DNA from: Cystobacter fuscus DSM 2262
GTDB taxonomy: Bacteria; Myxococcota; Myxococcia; Myxococcales; Myxococcaceae
Assembly: GCF_000335475.2 (NCBI RefSeq)
Contig: NZ_ANAH02000014.1
Span: 248,001-312,000, forward strand
DNA: 64,000 bases
Direction: 5' to 3'
Of this stretch, positions 1 through 9,000 are shown piece by piece. Position 1 is the stretch's first letter. Every line of letters begins with the position of its first letter. The notes under the pieces are model-generated. The model ran no database searches, was not told the DNA's origin, and saw nothing but the letters and a program-made list of their open reading frames with translations. The translations under genes were made by a program, and so were the position numbers.

Positions 1-1080
1 ATCCTCCGGGACGCGGCGGGCGAGCCCACGGGGGTGCTGGTGGACAACGCCATGGAGCTGGTGGCGCCCCGGGTGTCGCCGCCCACGGACGAGCAGCTCG
101 AGGCGCGGCTCGCGGCGGCGCTGGAGCGCTGCGCCCAGGTGGGGCTGACGGGGGTGCACGACGCGGGGATGGATCCGCGCACGTTCCGGCTGCTTCAGCA
201 GTGGGACATGGCGGGGCGGCTGCCGGTGCGGGTGTACGCGATGGCGGACGGGCAGGGGGAGGCACGGCGGACGTACCTGGATCTGGGGACGTACGGCGGG
301 CGGCTGCTGGAGATGAAGTCGGTGAAGTTCCTGCTGGACGGGGCGTTGGGCTCGCGGGGCGCGGCGCTGCACACGGCCTACAGCGACGCGCCGGGGGAGA
401 CGGGGCTGTTGTTGATGGAGCCCGAGGAACTGGAGGCGCGCGCGCGGGCCTTCATGGAGCGGGGCTTCCAGGTATGCGTGCACGCGATTGGAGACCGGGC
501 GAACACGCTGGTGGTGGACACGCTGATTCGCGCCGCGGCGGAGACGAAGACGCAGGGGCTGCGGCACCGGGTGGAGCACGCCCAGATTCTCCGGCCCGAG
601 GACATCCAGAAGCTGGGGGCGGCGGGGCTGGTGGCGAGCGTGCAGCCGACGCACGCGACGAGCGACATGGGGTGGGCGGAGGCGCGGCTGGGGGCGGAGC
701 GACTGAAGGGCGCGTACGCGTGGAGGAGCCTGAAGGAGGCGGGGGCGGTGTTGGCGCTGGGCAGCGACTTCCCCATCGAGAGCCCGGACGTGCTGGCGGG
801 ACTGTACGCGGCGAGGACGCGTCAGGACGCGAGGGGCCAACCCGCGGGCGGATGGAGGCCCGAGGAGCGGCTGACGGCGCAGGAGGCGCTGGAGGGCTTC
901 ACGGTGGGGCCGGCGTGGGCGTCGTTCGCGGAAGCGCGCCGGGGGCGGCTGAAGGTGGGGATGGAGGCGGACTTCACGGCGCTGTCGGTGGACCCGGTGG
1001 AGGACGAGGCGCGGGCGCTGGTGGACGCGCGGGTGGTGGCCACGGTGGTGGATGGCCGCGAGGTGTACCGGGAGCGGTGA
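1..1080 (+). CDS. Amidohydrolase family 3 (YtcJ-like), C-terminal part
   Basis: The frame is open from the first base, so the N-terminal part, including the first metal-binding histidines, lies outside the window. The visible 359 residues match the second half of YtcJ-like amidohydrolases: a KFLLDGALGSRGAAL stretch with the carboxylated-Lys/DG region, VHAIGDRAN, RVEHAQ, and LALGSDFPIESPD, which carries the catalytic Asp. The C-terminus is the usual small beta-sandwich segment (GRLKVGMEADFTAL). Members of the family are metal-dependent hydrolases of amide or imide bonds; the substrate here cannot be told. The gene is convergent with the next one, with an 11-base gap. An internal ATG at 34 only looks like a start because the sequence is cut. 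Confidence 0.88.
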   Translation: MLRDAAGEPTGVLVDNAMELVAPRVSPPTDEQLEARLAAALERCAQVGLTGVHDAGMDPRTFRLLQQWDMAGRLPVRVYAMADGQGEARRTYLDLGTYGGRLLEMKSVKFLLDGALGSRGAALHTAYSDAPGETGLLLMEPEELEARARAFMERGFQVCVHAIGDRANTLVVDTLIRAAAETKTQGLRHRVEHAQILRPEDIQKLGAAGLVASVQPTHATSDMGWAEARLGAERLKGAYAWRSLKEAGAVLALGSDFPIESPDVLAGLYAARTRQDARGQPAGGWRPEERLTAQEALEGFTVGPAWASFAEARRGRLKVGMEADFTALSVDPVEDEARALVDARVVATVVDGREVYRER

Positions 1081-1091
1081 CGCGGGGGCGC

Positions 1092-1985
1092 TCAGCCGAA
1101 GAGCTGGGCGCGAGCGCTCTCGGCGATGGCGACGACGGCGGGGTGGCGCAGCCGCCGCTCGACGGAGATGGCGTAGAAGCCGGTTTCGATGTCCTGGGTG
1201 CGGCCGAGGACGGAGACATTGAACTGGCGGCAGACCTCGGCCTCGATGATGGAGGGGGCGGCGAAGACGCCGTGGCCGCGCTGCCCGAAGGCCTCGAGCA
1301 GGGCGCTGTCGTCGAAGTCGCCGACGACGCGCGGGTGGATGCCCTGGGCGTCGAACCAGGCGGTGAGGGCGCGCCGGAGGGAGGAGACCTCGGAGGGGAG
1401 CAGCAGGGGGGCGCCCTCGAGCGAGCGGGGGAAGCCGCGGGCGAGGTGGGCGAGGCGGGGGGCGGCGAAGAAGGAGAGGCCGCAGGTGCCGAGCAGGTGG
1501 TTGAAGGAACGGATGCTGACGGGCTCGGAGGAGGGGGTATCGGCGAGGACGACGTCGAGCTCGTGCAGGGCGAGGGAGGCGAGCAGCTGGGGGAGGGAGC
1601 CTTCGCGGCAGGTGATGTGGATGTCGGGGAAGGCGTCGAAGGCGGGCTGGAGGAGGCGCTCGGCGACGAGCTTGGGGACGACGTCGGTGACGCCGACGGC
1701 GACGCGCAGCTGGCCGGAGGGCAGGCCGTGGATGGCGTTCTTGAGCTCGTTGCCGAGGCGGAAGATGTCATCGGCGTAGCGCAGGACGGTGCGGCCGACG
1801 TCGGTGAGGACGAGGCGGCGGCCCTGGCGCTCGAGGAGCTTGTGCCCGAGGGACTCCTCGAGGAGCTTGAGCTGGGCGCTGATGGTGGGCTGGGCGAGGT
1901 GGAGCTCCTGGCTGGCCTTGGCGATGGAGCCGGAGCGGGCGACGGTCCAGAAGTAGAGGAGGTGGTGGTAGTTGAGCCAGCTCAC
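1092..1985 (-). CDS. nhaR: LysR-family regulator, NhaR type
   Basis: A 297-residue LysR protein. The N-terminus (SWLNYHHLLYFWTVARSGSI) has the typical NhaR opening. It is followed by the winged helix (AQPTISAQLKLLEESLGHKL) and an effector domain with the NhaR-like segments GDFDDSALLEAFG and FAAPS. NhaR proteins activate sodium/proton antiporter genes in enterobacteria; no antiporter gene is visible here, so the target is unknown. I chose the GTG at 1985 because NhaR homology begins there. The frame stays open further upstream into proline/serine-rich sequence next to the tRNA gene, which does not look like protein of this family. Confidence 0.85.
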   Translation of the reverse strand: MSWLNYHHLLYFWTVARSGSIAKASQELHLAQPTISAQLKLLEESLGHKLLERQGRRLVLTDVGRTVLRYADDIFRLGNELKNAIHGLPSGQLRVAVGVTDVVPKLVAERLLQPAFDAFPDIHITCREGSLPQLLASLALHELDVVLADTPSSEPVSIRSFNHLLGTCGLSFFAAPRLAHLARGFPRSLEGAPLLLPSEVSSLRRALTAWFDAQGIHPRVVGDFDDSALLEAFGQRGHGVFAAPSIIEAEVCRQFNVSVLGRTQDIETGFYAISVERRLRHPAVVAIAESARAQLFG

Positions 1986-2165
1986 GGGAGGGACCTGCCG
2001 GGTGGAGGGGGCGGGAGGGGGCGAGCGTGTGGGCGGTGGGGAGGGAGAAGCAAGGCGGGCGGGCGAGGGAGAAGAGAGGGAAGGAGAGGGGGGAGTGAAG
2101 AAGCCGCTTGACGTGGAGGCCAAGTCCCCGTAAATCGGCCCTCGCTTCACGCGGTTGCGCGGCAC

Positions 2166-2238
2166 GCCCAGGTAGCTCAGTCGGTAGAGCAGGGGACTGA
2201 AAATCCCCGTGTCGGTGGTTCGATTCCGCCCCTGGGCA
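2166..2238 (+). tRNA. tRNA-Phe (GAA)
   Basis: A complete 73-base cloverleaf can be drawn. The acceptor stem is GCCCAGG/CCTGGGC, the D arm GCTC/GAGC, and the anticodon stem GGGGA/TCCCC with loop CTGAAAA, which gives anticodon GAA. The variable loop is GTGTC, the T arm GGTGG/CCGCC with loop TTCGATT, and the discriminator base A. The CCA end is not encoded (CAG follows) and must be added after transcription. Confidence 0.97.
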
Positions 2239-2254
2239 CAGAGTAGAAAGTTCG

Positions 2255-2290
2255 AGGGCGTCAGGCTTCGGTCTGACGCCCTTTCTTTTT
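2255..2290 (+). terminator. Intrinsic terminator of the tRNA-Phe gene
   Basis: A perfect 10-bp stem AGGGCGTCAG/CTGACGCCCT closes an 8-base loop (GCTTCGGT) and runs straight into TTTCTTTTT. It lies 17 bases after the tRNA. Confidence 0.93.
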
Positions 2291-2504
2291 GCCCGCGAAG
2301 CGCATGGGCAATCCGATGCGTAGGGCCAGACGGTCTACGTCATCCGAGACTGCCACGTTTTCATGGCTTTCCCTCACTTCATGTGGTTCCCCGGCATCGG
2401 GCGGATGGGAGACAGAGCCGGGGATGCAAGGCTATCGGTCTGGTCTGGAATGAATCCCGTCGGCCGTCCGACTTCGCCACTGTGAGCGACTTCACCAGGA
2501 AGGT

Positions 2505-3929
2505 GTGAAGTCATTCACTCCCAGCGGCTCGCGGAAGACGTATCTTCCGATGGTAACGCTTCACATTCCTGTCTCCCTGGGGGTCTGTTTCATGCTCGAG
2601 TCCTGTCACACTTGGGTTGGCGTGCTCATGGGTGCCGTGACCCTCTGTGCGTCTTCCCCGGCGTTCGCGGACGCGTCCATCCAGTACGCCTCCGGGGTGA
2701 CGGTCACCCCGCGGATCTCGTGTCAGGCCGCGAAGTGCAATCCCAACTTCGCCACCAGGATCACGAGCGACCTCGCCCAGTTGTCTCCGGACTACTGCGC
2801 AATGCCAGTCCAGGCAAACCTCGACTTCTACGCATGGCGTGAATTCATCGCGTTGAACTGGCCCGCCAATCCCAGCACGTGCGGCGCGGATCTCGACAAG
2901 ACAATCCTCGACAGCTCGGGCCCCCGGGTCTGGCAGACCTGGTTGCTGGGCTCGGAGGTCATGGTTCCCAACGGCTCCAAGCCCTCTGCCTGGTGCCCGG
3001 ACTCGCGGACGAAGGAGACCCAGACCTTCGATGTCAGGGACACCGTGCTGTCCGTGGGCGGGGTGTTGATCGACCAGAACGGCCGCTTCTCCCGCCACGA
3101 GACCCGATTGAACGAGGATGTGTACAACTACCTCGTCACCAACAATCTCTGGAACAAGGCCGGCCAGCGCGATGCCCGGATCGACCTGCCGACCGGTCCG
3201 AAGGACCTGCTGTGCGACGGCCAGTGTTGCGGTTCGACGGGCGCCATCATGGTGAAGGCGTCCTGGAAGGTCCTGGGCGCGAACGACGACAAGAGCCGCT
3301 TCTATACCCTCCAGGCCCAGCTCCTCGACGTCTCTCAGCCCGCCCTGCTGGGGCTGGTGGGCTTGCACATCGCCCACAAGACTCCCACCCAGGAGAAGTG
3401 GATCTGGGCCTCCTTCGAGCACGTGGACAACGTGACGAAGCTCTTCAACAACCCGCGCTGCCCCCAGACGCCCGCCTACAACCCGAACGCGCCGGTGCCT
3501 TGTACCCAGACGTGCTGCCCTCCCAACTCGCAGACGGCGGCCAAGGACCCGAAGACCCACACCTACGTGGAGCTGAGCCCGGCGGGCGAGCCACTCAACC
3601 GCCCCACGCAGGTCACGCGCGTCCTGCCCATCTCCAATGCCCTGGTGAACAAGCAGTTCCAAACGCTGCTCAAGGGCTCGGTATGGGAGAACTACGAGTT
3701 GGTGTCCACCCAGTGGGTGGACCATCAGGGAAACACCACGCCGGAGTTCGCCGCCAACACCACGTTGGAGACCTTCGACCAGGGGCCTCAGCCGCCCACT
3801 CACGGCAAGCTGCCCTACAAGCCCTTCTCCACCCAGGTCAGCTCCAGCTGCATGAAGTGTCACGCCACGGCCAAGAACTCGGCCGGCGGGTCCGCGGACT
3901 TCAGCTTCATCCTGGGCACGGCCCGTTAG
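2505..3929 (+). CDS. Secreted protein with one C-type haem site
   Basis: A protein of up to 474 residues with a cleavable export signal (hydrophobic stretch ending SSPAFA-DA). One haem-binding motif CMKCH sits near the C-terminus (about residue 449). Several Cys pairs (NPRCP, CTQTCCPP, DGQCCG) suggest disulfides. The segments REFIALNWPA and KWIWASFEHVDN recur in uncharacterised bacterial exported proteins that end in a CXXCH. Function unknown; haem attachment in the periplasm is an inference from the motif. The start is uncertain: the GTG at 2505 is preceded by AGGAAG, but the ATG at 2592 would give a signal peptide of normal length (26 residues). The next gene follows after 52 bases on the same strand. 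Confidence 0.72.
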   Translation: MKSFTPSGSRKTYLPMVTLHIPVSLGVCFMLESCHTWVGVLMGAVTLCASSPAFADASIQYASGVTVTPRISCQAAKCNPNFATRITSDLAQLSPDYCAMPVQANLDFYAWREFIALNWPANPSTCGADLDKTILDSSGPRVWQTWLLGSEVMVPNGSKPSAWCPDSRTKETQTFDVRDTVLSVGGVLIDQNGRFSRHETRLNEDVYNYLVTNNLWNKAGQRDARIDLPTGPKDLLCDGQCCGSTGAIMVKASWKVLGANDDKSRFYTLQAQLLDVSQPALLGLVGLHIAHKTPTQEKWIWASFEHVDNVTKLFNNPRCPQTPAYNPNAPVPCTQTCCPPNSQTAAKDPKTHTYVELSPAGEPLNRPTQVTRVLPISNALVNKQFQTLLKGSVWENYELVSTQWVDHQGNTTPEFAANTTLETFDQGPQPPTHGKLPYKPFSTQVSSSCMKCHATAKNSAGGSADFSFILGTAR

Positions 3930-3981
3930 CCTGCCCCAGACTCCGAAGGTTCCCGCTGCAACAGGAAGAAGGCGAGCGCAG

Positions 3982-4347
3982 ATGGCGATGAAGACGGCGG
4001 TTCCCAGGCATCGGGTCACGACCCTGGAGGCGAGCTACTCGGGCAGGGCGCTGGTGGTGCGCTGTGAGGTGGTGCCGACGGATCCCTCGTCCGCGATCTC
4101 GCTCCTCCTGGTGCGGGTGGACGATCCCACCACGGGGAACATCTACCTCAACCCGTGTGTCATCCAGAACTACGCGACCCCGCCTCCCGCGGGTGCCAGC
4201 CTGAACGTGAGTGGCTCCACCCAGCTGTTCGTGCCCTCGGCGGAGGTCACCCGGGTGCGGGTCGGCTACTTCGGTTTCGTCACCGACCCACGAGGGGTCT
4301 CCTACGACTTCGATGGGATGCAGCTCTTCGAGCTCTCCCAGGGATAG
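3982..4347 (+). CDS. Hypothetical protein, beta-rich
   Basis: A 121-residue protein I do not recognise. It begins MAMKTAVPRHRVTTLEA, has no signal peptide or membrane segment, and is rich in alternating hydrophobic residues (LVVRCEVVP, ISLLLVRVDD, TRVRVGYFGF). That pattern suggests a small beta-sandwich. It follows the haem protein gene on the same strand and may be co-transcribed with it. It is convergent with the next gene, only 10 bases away. Either of two ATGs six bases apart could be used. Confidence 0.55.
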   Translation: MAMKTAVPRHRVTTLEASYSGRALVVRCEVVPTDPSSAISLLLVRVDDPTTGNIYLNPCVIQNYATPPPAGASLNVSGSTQLFVPSAEVTRVRVGYFGFVTDPRGVSYDFDGMQLFELSQG

Positions 4348-4357
4348 GCCCGGCGGC

Positions 4358-5407
4358 TCACATCCAGAGCGAGAAACGGCACTCGAAGTAGGGGTAGGCC
4401 TTCACGGAGAGGGGCTCGTTGGGCCGGCACACCAGCTTCAGCCCGATGGTCCGGCACAGCTTGCTGGGCCAGCGGTACCCCTCCAGGGTGACCCGGTCCG
4501 AGCCCGGCCAGTCCAGCACGGCGTCACGCTTCGCGGGTGTACACAGCTTCTGCTCCACCATCCGTTGAAGCACCTCGCTCGCCCAGCTCTTGCGAGGCTC
4601 GTCGGGCAGGGGCAGCGAGAAGCCAATCGTGGGGCCGAGGCCCTCGGGTCCGGCATCCACGTTCACTTCCGCGAAGCTCAGGGGGGAGAGCCACGTTCGC
4701 GTGAGTTCCTCCAGCTGCGCGCGCGGTCCCGGCCAACCGAGCCGCTCCACATAGTCCACCAGCTGGGGCCTCGGCACCCCCATCACCAGGCGCACCGCAT
4801 CCCGGCCCCGGCAGTCCAGCGGAGCCACGTGTTCGATCACGCCCCCCTCGGGGAGCAGCTCGAAGCAACGAGCGACGGTGCGGGCAAGGGCCGGCGTCAT
4901 CGGCTTGCCCCGCAGCACCTCCAGGCCCCGCGATGCCAACTGGAGCGCCGCGTCCACTGCCTTGCGGTGCTCCAACGCGCGCCCGGGCGGCTTGAGGAAC
5001 TCGGGCTCGACACACAGGAAGGCGAAGGGCTGGGGAACGCCGCCCAGCGGCCTGGGCAGATCGTACTCGAGCCACAGGAAGGGCACTCTCGCCAGGGGGG
5101 AGCGCGCATCCAACCACTCCCGGGAGAACGCGCGCACGCCCTCCCAGAGTGGACCCCGCAAGCGCTCGCCCGCGCTCGCGAGCATGTCCGCGAGCGCCTG
5201 GGCGCTCCCATCGCTGAGCATGCCGCAGGCCATGAAGTCCACCTGGGAGGCCCCTTCCTCCAACCGGCACTCCAGGGAGATTCCACCCGACATGCGCGGA
5301 AGCAGGTGGGCCACCTCGCTCACGGTGGCCAGCGCCTCCTTCGAGACCAGCTCCCGTGGCATGCGGGTGCTCAACGGGCGCAGCAACTCATCGACGTGGA
5401 CGATCAC
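4358..5407 (-). CDS. Hypothetical protein downstream of kinase
   Basis: A 349-residue soluble protein that I cannot assign to a family. No signal peptide or transmembrane helix is seen. Features include VDFMACGM, VPFLWLEYDLP, and an acidic C-terminal half (FAEVNVDAGPEGLG). The start is taken as the GTG at 5407, just after the stop of the upstream gene and preceded by CAGGGG; the frame extends upstream but overlaps that gene as unlikely sequence. It is the last member of a leftward group with the IPT-like small protein and the large kinase, so a role in the same pathway is likely but unproven. Confidence 0.65.
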   Translation of the reverse strand: MIVHVDELLRPLSTRMPRELVSKEALATVSEVAHLLPRMSGGISLECRLEEGASQVDFMACGMLSDGSAQALADMLASAGERLRGPLWEGVRAFSREWLDARSPLARVPFLWLEYDLPRPLGGVPQPFAFLCVEPEFLKPPGRALEHRKAVDAALQLASRGLEVLRGKPMTPALARTVARCFELLPEGGVIEHVAPLDCRGRDAVRLVMGVPRPQLVDYVERLGWPGPRAQLEELTRTWLSPLSFAEVNVDAGPEGLGPTIGFSLPLPDEPRKSWASEVLQRMVEQKLCTPAKRDAVLDWPGSDRVTLEGYRWPSKLCRTIGLKLVCRPNEPLSVKAYPYFECRFSLWM

Positions 5408-5420
5408 CGGCGGCCCCTGG

Positions 5421-5924
5421 CTACTTCGTGACGACCGTGAAGCTGTTGTCGAGGATGGAAAACCACGCGCTCGGGTTCGACACGGTGACCGAGTACACAC
5501 CGGGGCTGGCACTCGCCGGGAGGTGGAGCCGCGCGGTCAGCGTGGAGCCCTGGGCATCCGGCTGGGTCACCCGGATGGTCTGGGCAAGGTAATTGCCATC
5601 CTCCCGCTGCAAGGTCACGAACGCGGTCGAGGCGAAGTAGTCCCCGGTGAGGGTGAGCTCGAGCTGCGTCCCGGCCTCGCCCGTGGTCGGTGACACCGAG
5701 TGGATGACGATGCCCCCGGGCTTGCTCCAGAGCGCCCCGAACAGCGCGCTCTGTGAGATTTCCTGTCCGATCAGCTCGAGGAGCCTCTGCCGGTCCCCGT
5801 GCTCCAGGGCCTGTCGCGCGTCGGGAGACAGCTCATAGGAGTCCATGAGTCCGGGAGGATCCCGGCTGAACTGCTGCTGGACGTCGGAATTGTTCAACAG
5901 ATCCGCGATGAGCTTGACGAGCAA
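5421..5924 (-). CDS. Small protein: LigA-like helix plus IPT/TIG-like domain
   Basis: A 167-residue protein. Residues 1-55 are helical and contain SYELSPDARQALEHGD, which resembles the small LigA-type domain of protocatechuate 4,5-dioxygenase alpha subunits. After the linker KPGGIVIHSVSPTTGEAG, the C-terminal 95 residues look like one IPT/TIG immunoglobulin-like domain (VSPTTGEAGTQ at its start, PGVYSVTVSNP near its end). The start is TTG at 5924, supported by AGAGGGA seven bases upstream. It sits 84 bases after the kinase gene and 13 bases before the next gene, so the three probably form one operon. The LigA resemblance is weak and does not imply dioxygenase activity. Confidence 0.62.
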   Translation of the reverse strand: MLVKLIADLLNNSDVQQQFSRDPPGLMDSYELSPDARQALEHGDRQRLLELIGQEISQSALFGALWSKPGGIVIHSVSPTTGEAGTQLELTLTGDYFASTAFVTLQREDGNYLAQTIRVTQPDAQGSTLTARLHLPASASPGVYSVTVSNPSAWFSILDNSFTVVTK

Positions 5925-6008
5925 GGGCTTCCCTCTCTGGAGAAAACCCTCGTGACGCTATCCAATGGCTGCCGTGACAGCAACGCGTGCGTGACGCGGC
6001 GAGCGGGG

Positions 6009-9000
6009 CTACGGCGCACAACCGGGGAGCACCATCGCCGCCCACTGGCGCGGGCGATGGATGCCGTCCGCCGTGAGCAGGGTGGTGGCCTCTTGCACGA
6101 GCGCACGGCCTTCCTCTCCGCCCACCAGCTCGCCCTTCCACCAGCGTGCACACGCCTCGAGGTTGGGCATTCCCAGGGCCCGGTACCCCTCGATGGCCGA
6201 GGACAGGTGCACGAGTGCCTGCTCGGGCTGCCCCCGCTGCCGGGCCACTCCCGCGCGAAGAAGCTGGGCGAGGAAGGGGCAGTCCTTGCGAATCTCCTTC
6301 TCCAGTTGGAGCGCATCCTCCTCGACCTGCCGGAGCAGCTCCGGCCGGCGCCCTGGCGCCTCGGCCGCCATCGCCAGCGCGAGCTGGGCGCGCAGGGCAT
6401 GGCTCTCGATCCGGCTGGGCTGGCCACGGAAGATCTGCGCGGCGGTGAGCATGGGCCAGGTCTTCTCCAGCCGCGCCCAGGCACTCTCCGGCTTGCCTTG
6501 ATAGAGGTCCGCTTGAGAGGTCCTCAGGAACGCGTGGTACTGCTGGATGGCCCCCGTCCGGGACCAGCCGGAGATGGCCTCGTCCACGAGCTCGCGGGCG
6601 TTGTCCGGCTCATCCCGGGCGACGAGGCAGAAGGCCGAGTAGAAGGAAGACATCACCCGGGAGAAGGAATCGCCGAGCTCGGTGGCGGTGCGGTGCCACT
6701 CCGACGCACGCAGCCCCAGCCCGTGCATGCTCCGCTGCGCATCGTGCAGGTTGCAGCCCAGACTGCGCCCGACGTTGAGCTCCCAGATGACATCCACCCC
6801 GTGCTGTTGCAGCAGCCGCATTCCCTTGTCGACATGGGCCCGCCCGCTGGCGAACTCTCCCCGCACCAGCGAACACGCCGCCTGATACACCTCGGCGAAG
6901 CCAATCAGGGCGGGCTGCTGGAGCCGCTCGGCGATGGCCGCCCCCTCCAAGAGGTAGCGGGACCCCTTCTCCAGGGCCGCGTGGCTGCCCTCCCACACCA
7001 TGACGGGACCGAAGGCGATGAGCGAGCGGGCGATGCGGGAGGCCTCTCCGCACTCCAGTGCCAGCCGCAGGCTCTGGAGCTGGAAGCCCGAGGCGCGGAT
7101 CCACTCCACGTTCGCCATCGCCTTGCCGAGCGACCAGCCCAGGTCCACCCGGTGGAGACGCTCGGGCGCAATCGCCAGGGCGGGCCGCTCCTGGAATGTC
7201 GTCCCCCTGCGCTGGAGCCGGCTCCTGTGCCACAGCATGTTCGCCAGCGCGCCTCGATGGGTGTCCCCGTAGGCGAGCTTCACCTGGGAGAGCATCGGCC
7301 GTACCAGCGCCAGACCCTCGTCGATCTGGCCGCCCAGCATGTAGCTCTCGGTGGCGCGGCGCTGGTTGTCCAGCACCTCCTCGGGGGCGCCACCCAGGCC
7401 CGCCACCTCGAGGAACAGGGGCGCGGCTTCGCGACACCGGCCGGCATTGGCGAGCGCCTCCGCGCGGCGCCGCTTCAGCGAGCCCAGGGTCCCGAGCGCG
7501 GGCTCCGGTGCGCCGCCGCTCCAGTCGATCGCCGCCCCGAAGAGCTCCGCCGCGCGATGGAAGGCGAGCGCCTGCTGGGCGCGCTCGGCCGCGCGCAGGG
7601 CATGGAGGGCCGCCTTGCGCGGCTCCCCCGCCCCATGGAAGTGCACCGCCAGTTGCTCGGGATCCGCTTCGGCACGCGTCTCCAGCACCTCGGCCAGCCG
7701 GCGGTGACGCGTGGTCAGCTCCGAGGCGCCCAGCTGCCCCACCACGTTCTCTCGAATCCGATCGTGGGAGATTTCCAGGCGGGTGTGCCCACCCAGGTGG
7801 AAGCGCAGCAGGTTGTGGGCCCGCAGCAGGATGAGCGAGGACAGGGCCGAGCCCGAGTTCCCCAACGCCTCGACGAGCACTTCCTCGCTGGTGGGCCGCC
7901 CGGAGACCGCGAGCAACTCCAGCAGATGGCGGGCCTCCTCGGGCAGGCCGTGGAGGCGCCGCCGGAGGACGTCCCCGAGCGAGACGGCCCCGGAGACCCC
8001 CGTCCCCCGGGCCGCCTCGGTGATGGGAGCACGGGCGAGCTCCTCGATGAAGAGGGGGTTGCCCCGCGACTCACGGGCGATGTGTTCGGCCCGCGTCCGG
8101 GCCTCGAGGGACGAGGTCCCCAGGCGACGCATCGCGAGCTGCGCGGAGACCTCCGGCGGCAGGGGCTCGAGCCGCAGCTCGCTCCGGGCCATCTGCCAGG
8201 TGGAGCCCGCCAGCAGTTGCTCGAACTCGACGAGGAAGGCACTGCTCCGGGCCTCGCTGGCGCGGTAGCTCGTGATGAGCAGCAGCGGAGGCGCCCCGGG
8301 CGGCGACAGCAGCTCGGCCAGGAAGCGCGCACTGTCCACGTCGCCCCACTGCAGATCGTCCAGGCAGAGCACCACCCGCGCGTGCTGGGAGATCCGGAGC
8401 AGCAACTCCTGGAGCACGGACACCGCGAGCTGGCGTGCCTGGAATGGCTCCGCGGGAGGGGCCGCGGGCGGCGTCTCTGGCTGCAGCTCCGCGCTCAGCA
8501 CCAGCACCGGGAACAGGCGTGTGAGTTCGTGCATCCGCGGGGGAATGAGCTCCCGGGCCTGCTCCCGCGGCAGTTGCAGCAGGTAACGCCCCAGCGAGTC
8601 CATCAAGTCGTCCAGGGCCTTGTACGGCACGGACTCGCGCTCGTAGCAGCGCCCGAACAGGACCACGGCGCCGCGCGCGTGCAGCGAGTGGGTGAAGTGA
8701 CGCAGGAGGGTACTCTTCCCGATGCCGGGCTCACCTTCCAGCTTCACGAGGGAGAGCGTCCCCGCCTCGGTCCGCTGGAACGCCTCCGTCAACAGCTTCA
8801 GCTCGGCCTCGCGGCCGATCAACTCCTGCCCGGAGTAGGTGGCGCGCACGCCCGGCTGGGTGTCTCCCCCCTGGGGTTGGAGGATCGCCACCAGCTCGGC
8901 ATGGCCGGGACGGCGGCTGGGATCCGGGTCGAGCAGACGCACGCAGAGCTCGTCCAGATCCGGGGGAATGCCTTGCAGCAGGGTGGAGGGACGCGAAGCG

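Noticed and set aside
201-2111. A 636-codon frame on the plus strand over the amidohydrolase end and nhaR
   Set aside because: Gly/Ala/Glu-rich translation with no domain; the amidohydrolase and NhaR frames are both well supported.
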